In this document: positions 1-4,836 of the stretch, in pieces
Layout: each line of letters begins with the position of its first letter
How positions within the stretch are numbered: the stretch's first letter is position 1
The notes under the pieces: generated by a model
Seen by the model: the letters and a program-made list of their open reading frames with translations, nothing else
Told to the model about the DNA's origin: nothing
The model's database searches: none
NCBI GenBank assembly: GCA_017880985.1
Contig: JADGRK010000147.1
Span: 1 to 6,485, forward strand
Direction: 5' to 3'
Origin: Rhodoferax sp.
Lineage (GTDB): Bacteria; Pseudomonadota; Gammaproteobacteria; Burkholderiales; Burkholderiaceae_C
DNA: 6,485 bases
Translations under genes and position numbers: made by a program

Positions 1-525
1 GTAGGCAAAGGCATCGGTCGCATCCAGCGCGTTCTCACTGAATTTTTGACCCAGCTCCGCTTGTCGCTCCTGAATCGCCGCAAAGCGCTCGCGCTCGGCA
101 CCGACCAGCTCCGCACCACCCAGGACAAAGTTGCGCAGGGCGTTCTTGTGGGCTTGAGCCTGTTCGGCGTTGAGCGTGGCCGGATCAATCGCCTTGTATT
201 TGGCGTACAGGCGCTGATCCGCTCCCAGACGGGTATAGAACTCGGTGACTTTCGGCAGGGCTTCGTTGTAGGCGGCGCGCAGCTCAGGCGTGTCGGCCAC
301 GCTGTTGAGGTGGCTGACGGCGCCCCAGGCGCGCCCCAGTTTTTCGGTTGCCACGTCCAGGACGCTCGCAATATTGCCCCAGCGCGCGGGGAATTCAGTT
401 GTCGTGACCGTTTCGAGCGCGGCATTGGCCTGGGTCAGCAATTGATCAATGGCCGGCGCCACGTGTTCGGGCCGAATCTGGTCAAACAGCGGCAGATCGT
501 CAAAAGAGAGCAGGGGATTATTCAT
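1..525 (-). CDS. prlC: Oligopeptidase A, M3 family metallopeptidase (N-terminal part; 3' end beyond window)
   Basis: This is the first 175 codons of a cytoplasmic zinc oligopeptidase of the M3 (thimet oligopeptidase) family, which degrades short peptides, including cleaved signal peptides. The protein opens MNNPLLSFDDLPLF and continues with an EHVAPAI segment near residue 20, a VSHLNSV motif followed by PELRAAYNEALP, and an LGQKFSENALDAT stretch at the edge. From memory these match E. coli OpdA/PrlC segment by segment. The catalytic HEXXH zinc site lies in the C-terminal half and is outside the window, so activity cannot be judged. The ATG at 525 gives the conserved family N-terminus. No clear Shine-Dalgarno precedes it, but the folD stop is only 6 bases upstream, so translation is probably coupled to folD in one operon. 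The frame is open to the left edge with no frameshift. The alternative, another M3 peptidase such as Dcp, fits the N-terminus less well. Confidence 0.93.
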   Translation of the reverse strand, partial: MNNPLLSFDDLPLFDQIRPEHVAPAIDQLLTQANAALETVTTTEFPARWGNIASVLDVATEKLGRAWGAVSHLNSVADTPELRAAYNEALPKVTEFYTRLGADQRLYAKYKAIDPATLNAEQAQAHKNALRNFVLGGAELVGAERERFAAIQERQAELGQKFSENALDATDAFAY

Positions 526-531
526 GACGGC

Positions 532-1395
532 TTAACATGTAGCGCGTTCAGCCGCTTCAAGGGTGTTGACCAGCAACATCGTAATGGTCATCGGGCCAAC
601 CCCGCCGGGCACCGGGGTAATAAAGCTGGCAACTTCTTTGACAGCGGCAAAATCGACGTCACCACACAGCTTGCCCGCCTCGTTGCGGTTCATGCCGACG
701 TCAATCACCACGGCGCCGGGTTTGACCATGTCGGCGGTCAGCACGTTGCGCTTGCCCACTGCGGCGACGATCACGTCGGCCTGGCGCGTATGGTGGCCAA
801 TGTCGATGGTGGCGCTGTGACACACCGTGACGGTGGCGTTGGCTTGCAGCAGCAGCAACGCCATCGGCTTGCCAACCGTGTTGCTGCGACCAATGACCAC
901 CGCGTGTTTGCCGCGCAAGTCAATGCCGGTGGTTTCAATCAGTTTCATGCAGCCATAGGGCGTGCAGGGCCGAAAACCGGGCGCACCAGTCATCAATTCA
1001 CCGGCGCTCAAGGTGGCGTAACCATCCACGTCTTTGGTGACCGAAATTGCCTCAATCACATTGTGCGGATTGATGTGTTTGGGGATTGGCATCTGCACCA
1101 GAATGCCGTGAATGGCGGGGTCGGCATTGAGCGCTGCGATGCGGCCCAGCAGCTCGGCCTCGGTCAGGCTGGCCTCGTACTTCTCAAATACCGAGCGCAC
1201 GCCGGTATCCAGGCAGGCCTTGACCTTGTTGCGCACATAAACGGCGCTGGCCGGGTCTTCACCGACCAGAATGACCGCCAGGCCAGGCGTGACGCCGCGC
1301 GCCTTGAGTGCCAGCACGCGCTTGGCCACGTCAGCACGTAGCTGGGTCGAGAGGGCCACACCGTCGATGATCTTGCCGTCGTGCTGAGTGCTCAT
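532..1395 (-). CDS. folD: Bifunctional methylenetetrahydrofolate dehydrogenase / methenyltetrahydrofolate cyclohydrolase FolD
   Basis: FolD is a cytoplasmic enzyme that oxidises 5,10-methylene-THF with NADP+ and hydrolyses the product to 10-formyl-THF, supplying one-carbon units for purines and initiator formyl-Met-tRNA. The 287 residues match the usual length (E. coli 288). Visible motifs are the catalytic Lys57 in YVRNKVKAC (E. coli K54), Gln101 in GILVQMP, Asp124 in KDVDG (E. coli D121), the RPCTP segment at 142-146, the Rossmann dinucleotide motif VVIGRSNTVGKP at 166-177, and the family signature PVPGGVGPMT at 261-270. All key residues are present, so the enzyme should be functional. The ATG at 1395 gives a normal N-terminus (KIIDG at residues 8-12), although upstream only a weak GGA lies close to it. 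A terminator ends 19 bases before the start, so folD probably has its own promoter or depends on readthrough. It is followed after 6 bases by prlC. Confidence 0.97.
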   Translation of the reverse strand: MSTQHDGKIIDGVALSTQLRADVAKRVLALKARGVTPGLAVILVGEDPASAVYVRNKVKACLDTGVRSVFEKYEASLTEAELLGRIAALNADPAIHGILVQMPIPKHINPHNVIEAISVTKDVDGYATLSAGELMTGAPGFRPCTPYGCMKLIETTGIDLRGKHAVVIGRSNTVGKPMALLLLQANATVTVCHSATIDIGHHTRQADVIVAAVGKRNVLTADMVKPGAVVIDVGMNRNEAGKLCGDVDFAAVKEVASFITPVPGGVGPMTITMLLVNTLEAAERATC

Positions 1396-1405
1396 GATTC
1401 CAAAT

Positions 1406-1434
1406 AGAATAAGTAAAAAAGCCCGCTAAACCAA
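1406..1434 (-). promoter_or_regulatory. Possible weak folD promoter overlapping the upstream terminator
   Basis: On the minus strand, TTGGTT (1434-1429) and TATTCT (1411-1406) are separated by 17 bases and would place a start site near 1399, only a few bases before the folD ATG at 1395. Both hexamers match the sigma-70 consensus poorly (about 3/6 and 4/6), and the -35 box falls in the loop of the terminator hairpin. The call rests mainly on the lack of room elsewhere between the terminator and folD. A promoter inside the 3' end of the response regulator gene is equally possible. Confidence 0.2.
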
Positions 1435-1445
1435 ACAGGGCGGGC
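1415..1445 (-). terminator. Intrinsic terminator of the two-component operon
   Basis: Read on the minus strand, GCCCGC (1445-1440), a 13-base loop and the perfectly complementary GCGGGC (1426-1421) are followed directly by six T residues (1420-1415). This is the classic shape of a Rho-independent terminator. It lies 25 bases past the stop codon of the response regulator gene and has no T-tract in the plus direction, so it acts on leftward transcription only. It separates the kinase/regulator operon from folD-prlC. Confidence 0.85.
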
Positions 1446-1452
1446 GCAAGAA

Positions 1453-1469
1453 GCTATAAGTCAAATAGC
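1453..1469. repeat. Short inverted repeat in the 3' UTR of the response regulator gene
   Basis: GCTAT (1453-1457) and ATAGC (1465-1469) form a perfect 5+5 inverted repeat around a 7-base spacer, between the response regulator stop codon and the terminator. It could form a small RNA hairpin. GCTAT...ATAGC elements are, as I recall, frequent between genes in Comamonadaceae, so this may be a dispersed genomic repeat. No second copy is visible in the window. Confidence 0.4.
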
Positions 1470-1470
1470 A

Positions 1471-2097
1471 TTAAACTCGGGCTGGCGTTTGTCCCAAAGC
1501 GATTTTTAGCAGGTCGGCAACGGTATTGGCGTTGAGTTTTTCCATGATGTTGGCCCGGTGCGCCTCGACCGTCTTGATGCTGATGCCCAGATCGTCCGCG
1601 ATCTGCTTGTTCAGTCGCCCGGCCACAATGCGCTCGAGTACCTGCGATTCGCGCAAGGTCAGACGCGCCATCAGTGCGCCGCGGCTGGCCGCACTCTGGT
1701 GCTCGGCAAAGGCGTCTTTGGCATGATCGAGCATACGTTCCACCAACGCCACCAGTTGATCTTCCTTGAAGGGTTTTTGAATGAAATCCATGGCGCCTTT
1801 TTTCATGGTGTCCACAGCCATCGGCACGTCACCATGGCCGGTGATGAACACCAGCGGCAGGGGCGAACGGATTTCGATCAGGCGACTCTGCAGCTCCAGC
1901 CCGGTCATGCCGCTCATGCGAATATCGACAATCAGACAAGCGACTTCGCGCGCATCGTAACGGCTTAAAAATGACTCGCCGGATTCAAAGCAGCGCACCC
2001 GATAGTCTTTGCCTTCGAGCAGCCATTGAAGCGAGTCGCGTACTGCTTCATCGTCGTCCACCACGTAAACCGTGCCTTTTTTCGGTGTCAAACTCAT
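1471..2097 (-). CDS. FixJ/NarL-type response regulator (receiver plus LuxR-type helix-turn-helix)
   Basis: This is a 208-residue DNA-binding response regulator. Residues about 8-125 form a receiver domain with the acidic pair Asp14/Asp15 in VVDDDEAVRDSL, phosphoacceptor Asp58 in LIVDIRMSGMTG, the switch Thr86 in ITGHGDVPMAV, and Lys108 in FIQKPF. A linker (126-143) leads to a LuxR/GerE-type helix-turn-helix at about 144-202, with LTLRESQVLERI and the recognition segment ISIKTVEAHRANIMEKL. The ITGHGDVPMAV and QKPF motifs place it in the FixJ/TodT/StyR branch. The phosphorylation residues are intact. I chose the ATG at 2097 over a longer in-frame ORF because the receiver starts immediately after it, a good AGGA lies 6 bases upstream, and it overlaps the kinase stop as ATGA, the usual sign of translational coupling. 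The partner is therefore the kinase encoded just upstream. The target is unknown; the aceE/kinase intergenic region is the obvious candidate. Confidence 0.93.
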   Translation of the reverse strand: MSLTPKKGTVYVVDDDEAVRDSLQWLLEGKDYRVRCFESGESFLSRYDAREVACLIVDIRMSGMTGLELQSRLIEIRSPLPLVFITGHGDVPMAVDTMKKGAMDFIQKPFKEDQLVALVERMLDHAKDAFAEHQSAASRGALMARLTLRESQVLERIVAGRLNKQIADDLGISIKTVEAHRANIMEKLNANTVADLLKIALGQTPARV

Positions 2098-4658
2098 GCT
2101 TTGTCCTGGCCTTGACCGGGTGTCCTTGGTTGTCTGTGTGGCAATTTTGTCTTGATTGGAAGGGACGGCGTCACCGGAATCCAAAACGAGAAACAGCAGC
2201 CTATGATATCGGCGCCATTGTAAAGGTTCTCCGCCTTCATCCGCCCCAGGTGCGACTCGACAATTGAGCGGCACAAACTCAGCCCAATCCCCATGCCCTC
2301 GGCTTTGGTGGAATGAAAGGCTTCATACAAGCGTGCCATTACATCGGGCGCGATTCCGAGGCCAGAATCGACGACCGTGAACTCAATCACTGCGTTGCCA
2401 TCGACTTGTGCCGGTGCCACCCGCAACATAACGCCGCGCTGCGCCGTCGGGCGCTGCGCCGCGTCAATCGACTCGGCTGCGTTTTTGAGCAAATTGACCA
2501 ATACCTGCTCGATCAAAATGGGGTCCACCAGCAGGCTTGGAAGGTGGGGCGCCGCATAGTGGGTGAGGCGCACATTGCGGCGTCGCATTTCAATTTCAAC
2601 CAGTTCCACCGCCTCGTCCACCATGGCCTCGATTTTTGATAACGAACGGTTGGGTTCGCTGCGTTTCACAAAAGAGTGAATGCGATGAATGATATGACCT
2701 GCCCGCTGCGCCTGCTTGGCAGTTTTCTCCAGTGCCCCCAGCAACTCTTGTTCGCTGATTTGTTGCGCCTTGATGCGCGACACTATGCCGTTGCAATAGT
2801 TGTTGATGGCGGTCAGCGGCTGGTTCAGCTCGTGCGCGACGCTGGAGGCCATTTCGCCCATGGTAATCAAGCGGCTGGAGGTTTGGGCGCGTTCAATCTG
2901 GGCAGCTGATTGTTCTTCGGCCAGACGACGCGACGTGATATCGGTGGCAATCACCATCTGTGCCAGCCGACCGTCGACCCAACTCAGATAACGGGTGCGC
3001 ACTTCCAGCCACTTGCCCAGCGCTTCTACGTAGAGTTCGGAACTTTCGGCCTCGCTGTCGGGCAACGAGTTGGTGGGCAGGCCGGCAAAGGCGTCAACGT
3101 GGTCCAGCGATTCATCGCTGGGCGGGGTCGCCGGCACGCCCGCCTCGGCGACCAGTTGCAGATGCCCCCCCGCTTGCGTGCCGAACCACAGCCGGTATAG
3201 CTTGTTGGCAAACAACATCTCGTCACTGCCCAGGGGTGCCACTGAAATTGACGCGTCAAGCGCTTCCAGCACGGTGGTGAAGCGCTCATGTGAGGCGGAC
3301 AACTGATCCCGAATCCGGTTCGGCTCGCTAATGTCCGTCATCGAGGTCATCCAGCCGGTTTGGGCGCCATGGGCGTCGATCAGCGGTGAGACATACAGCC
3401 GGGCCTCAAACAGCGTGCCATCGCGCCGTTTGACGCGGAACTGGATGCCGCTGGGCAGCACCTTGCCGGCCAGTTCTTCCTGCAGATGCGAGCTCAGCGC
3501 ATCTTGATCAGCGTCAGGCCAGTAGGGAAAGGGCGCGGTTTGCCCCAGCAGTTCAGATTCGCTCCAGCCGGTCATGCGGCAAAAAGCCGCGTTGACGTAG
3601 GTAATGCGGCCTTCCAGGTCGAGCGCGCGCATACCGGTCAGGATCGAATTTTCCATGGCCCGCCGAAAAGCGGTTTCCGACATCAATGCCTGCTGCACCC
3701 GCAGGCGGCGCCGGGTATGGCCCCAGTTGGCAATCAGCATCCAGGCCGTCATGACGCTCAAGGCCATGACCAGCCAGAACAAGCCGCTGCCGATGACGCT
3801 CAACGAAGTGCGGTAGGTTTGACCGCGTATCACCAGGCCATTGCCGACCGGAGACACCGGCACTTCATAGACATTGGCCGGGCTGGCCCAGGGTAACAAA
3901 CGGGTGGCCGGGCTGCGAACCGGAATCACCGCGCCTGCCAGCAGGCCGCCTTTTCCATCGTGCAATGAGAGCGCGTAGCGGGCTGACACTTCGGCCGGCA
4001 CGCCGTAGCGAAACAGTCCATCAACCGAGTATTCGGCCAGCAGAACCCCCAGAAAATGGGCGCGGTCACTGAGCGGAATGTGCAATTGGAGCACCGCTGG
4101 CAGGTTTGGCACAGCGGTCAGCTGCGAGTAGATGGGCTGCTGGGTTTCACGCGCCAGGTTGAAAGTATTTTCTGTTTCGCCAGGGGTGAGGGTGCTGCCA
4201 GCCAACCGGGCCTGACTGGCCGTCATGCTGGCGGCCGCGAAGCTGGCTTTGATGTGTTGCTGCTGATCAATCCAGCTCAGACTCTGCAACTCCGGATATC
4301 GATTGACAATACCTTCAGCACGGCCCTGAAATTCATCCGGATCAAGCTCCTGATTGGAGAGTTCACGGGCCAGTCGCATCAGTTGTTCCTGACGCTCAAG
4401 TAAACGCAGCCGCAGGCGCTGCTGGGTGTATTCCACATCGCGTTTGACGGCCTCTTGTTCCCGGTCAATTTCTTCCAGTCGCAGATAGCCAAACGCGGCC
4501 GCGATCGCCGCCAGAAACAACAGTACGGCTGCCAGCGGCGCCAGTACCGCAAAACGATCCTGTCGTTGCGGCGATAAACGTTGCCACCAGCGCTTCAGAC
4601 CGGCCAATAGCGAAGGTTTGCGCCGGCTGATGACTGAAACTGGACTGGGTAATGGCAT
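2094..4658 (-). CDS. Membrane-bound PAS-domain sensor histidine kinase (FixL/DctB-like class)
   Basis: This 854-residue kinase is partner to the overlapping response regulator. A basic cytoplasmic start is followed by transmembrane segment 1 (about 37-58), an extracytoplasmic region of roughly 225 residues (about 60-285) opening with a charged helical or coiled-coil stretch (62-100) and a YPELQSLSWID segment (121-131), then transmembrane segment 2 (about 286-311). Next come a PAS domain (about 330-446, ending GWMTSMTDIS), a second, more diverged PAS (about 456-576, ending VIATDITSRR), a HisKA dimerisation domain with phosphoacceptor His609 in VAHELNQPLTAI, and a HATPase domain with N box Asn722/Asn726, G1 box DSGLGI (764-769), F box Phe781 and G2 box GMGIGLSL (788-795). 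All catalytic boxes are intact. The extracytoplasmic region may be CHASE-like; the ligand is unknown. By eye, PAS1 lacks a histidine aligned with the FixL haem ligand, so an oxygen-sensing role is not supported. The ATG at 4658 lacks an obvious Shine-Dalgarno, but it gives a sensible N-terminus. Confidence 0.93.
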   Translation of the reverse strand: MPLPSPVSVISRRKPSLLAGLKRWWQRLSPQRQDRFAVLAPLAAVLLFLAAIAAAFGYLRLEEIDREQEAVKRDVEYTQQRLRLRLLERQEQLMRLARELSNQELDPDEFQGRAEGIVNRYPELQSLSWIDQQQHIKASFAAASMTASQARLAGSTLTPGETENTFNLARETQQPIYSQLTAVPNLPAVLQLHIPLSDRAHFLGVLLAEYSVDGLFRYGVPAEVSARYALSLHDGKGGLLAGAVIPVRSPATRLLPWASPANVYEVPVSPVGNGLVIRGQTYRTSLSVIGSGLFWLVMALSVMTAWMLIANWGHTRRRLRVQQALMSETAFRRAMENSILTGMRALDLEGRITYVNAAFCRMTGWSESELLGQTAPFPYWPDADQDALSSHLQEELAGKVLPSGIQFRVKRRDGTLFEARLYVSPLIDAHGAQTGWMTSMTDISEPNRIRDQLSASHERFTTVLEALDASISVAPLGSDEMLFANKLYRLWFGTQAGGHLQLVAEAGVPATPPSDESLDHVDAFAGLPTNSLPDSEAESSELYVEALGKWLEVRTRYLSWVDGRLAQMVIATDITSRRLAEEQSAAQIERAQTSSRLITMGEMASSVAHELNQPLTAINNYCNGIVSRIKAQQISEQELLGALEKTAKQAQRAGHIIHRIHSFVKRSEPNRSLSKIEAMVDEAVELVEIEMRRRNVRLTHYAAPHLPSLLVDPILIEQVLVNLLKNAAESIDAAQRPTAQRGVMLRVAPAQVDGNAVIEFTVVDSGLGIAPDVMARLYEAFHSTKAEGMGIGLSLCRSIVESHLGRMKAENLYNGADIIGCCFSFWIPVTPSLPIKTKLPHRQPRTPGQGQDKA
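2104..2107 (-). promoter_or_regulatory. Ribosome binding site that fixes the response regulator start
   Basis: On the minus strand AGGA (2107-2104) stands 6 bases before the ATG at 2097, inside the last codons of the kinase gene. It supports the 208-residue start over the upstream in-frame start near 2274, which would add about 59 residues that overlap the kinase C-terminus in another frame and look unlike a receiver domain. Confidence 0.6.
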
Positions 4659-4705
4659 GGTGTCGAGTGTAGGTGAGCGGCAGCGGAGACAAAAAAGGTA
4701 AATGA

Positions 4706-4734
4706 ATACTATATTTCATATAGTGGTATGTAAA
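4706..4734 (-). promoter_or_regulatory. Candidate promoter of the kinase/response regulator operon
   Basis: On the minus strand TTTACA (4734-4729, 5/6 to the -35 consensus) and TAGTAT (4711-4706, 4/6) are separated by 17 bases. A better -10 hexamer, TATAGT (4713-4708, 5/6), sits two bases closer with a 15-base spacer. Transcription would start near 4699, leaving a leader of about 40 bases before the kinase ATG. The perfect palindrome at 4708-4724 lies across the -10 box and spacer, so a protein bound there would probably interfere with this promoter. Confidence 0.4.
4708..4724. promoter_or_regulatory. Perfect 7+3+7 palindrome, candidate operator
   Basis: ACTATAT (4708-4714) and ATATAGT (4718-4724) are perfect reverse complements around the 3-base centre TTC. 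The 17-base element sits in the divergent kinase/aceE region, on the predicted kinase promoter and about 113 bases upstream of the aceE start codon. Its size and symmetry suit a dimeric helix-turn-helix protein such as the LuxR-type response regulator encoded next door, but the sequence does not show which protein binds. It does not resemble the PdhR operator of enterobacteria (AATTGGT...ACCAATT). The region is AT-rich, which raises the chance of accidental symmetry. Confidence 0.45.
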
Positions 4735-4741
4735 AGCACAA

Positions 4742-4793
4742 TTTGAAATTTATACAATACGCCTATAAAACTTTTCAAGTCACAAATTTCAAA
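4742..4793. repeat. Perfect 10-base inverted repeat spanning the likely aceE promoter
   Basis: TTTGAAATTT (4742-4751) recurs as its exact reverse complement AAATTTCAAA (4784-4793). The centres are 42 bases apart, close to four turns of B-DNA, so the two copies would face the same side of the helix. Each copy is itself partly palindromic, for example AATTT-G-AAATT at 4740-4750. The left copy overlaps a candidate -35 box for aceE and the right copy lies just past the expected transcription start. It could be a paired operator or an accident of AT-rich sequence. Confidence 0.4.
4743..4769 (+). promoter_or_regulatory. Candidate aceE promoter
   Basis: TTGAAA (4743-4748, 4/6 to the -35 consensus) and TATAAA (4764-4769, 5/6 to the -10) are on the plus strand but only 15 bases apart, shorter than the preferred 17. 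Another -10-like box, TACAAT (4753-4758), lacks a good -35 at the right distance. With the first pair, transcription would begin near 4776 and give an untranslated leader of about 60 bases. The region certainly needs a rightward promoter, but the exact position is uncertain. Confidence 0.35.
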
Positions 4794-4825
4794 ATTAAAT
4801 TACCATCAACCGACTATTTATAACA

Positions 4826-4831
4826 AAGGAG
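4826..4831 (+). promoter_or_regulatory. Strong aceE ribosome binding site
   Basis: AAGGAG lies 5 bases before the ATG at 4837 and nearly matches the full anti-Shine-Dalgarno complement. It is the best ribosome binding site in the window, in keeping with high expression of a central metabolic enzyme, and it fixes the aceE start. Confidence 0.85.
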
Positions 4832-4836
4832 CAGCC

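Noticed and set aside
46..1341. A 431-codon plus-strand open frame opposite prlC and folD
   Set aside because: It is fully antisense to two well-conserved genes, crosses their junction, and its translation is rich in His, Gln, Gly and Arg with no recognisable domain. It is a frame shadow of high-GC codons on the other strand.
2098..2274. N-terminal extension of the response regulator to an upstream in-frame start
   Set aside because: The extra 59 residues are translated from the kinase C-terminal coding region in a different frame, do not resemble a receiver domain, and a good ribosome binding site supports the start at 2097.
4465..4719. An 84-codon minus-strand open frame across the kinase start and the intergenic region
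   Set aside because: It overlaps the conserved kinase N-terminus in another frame and shows no ribosome binding site or recognisable protein features.
4659..4836. A PdhR-type operator upstream of aceE
   Set aside because: I looked for the AATTGGT...ACCAATT pattern known from enterobacterial pyruvate dehydrogenase promoters and found no match. The symmetric elements present have different sequences.
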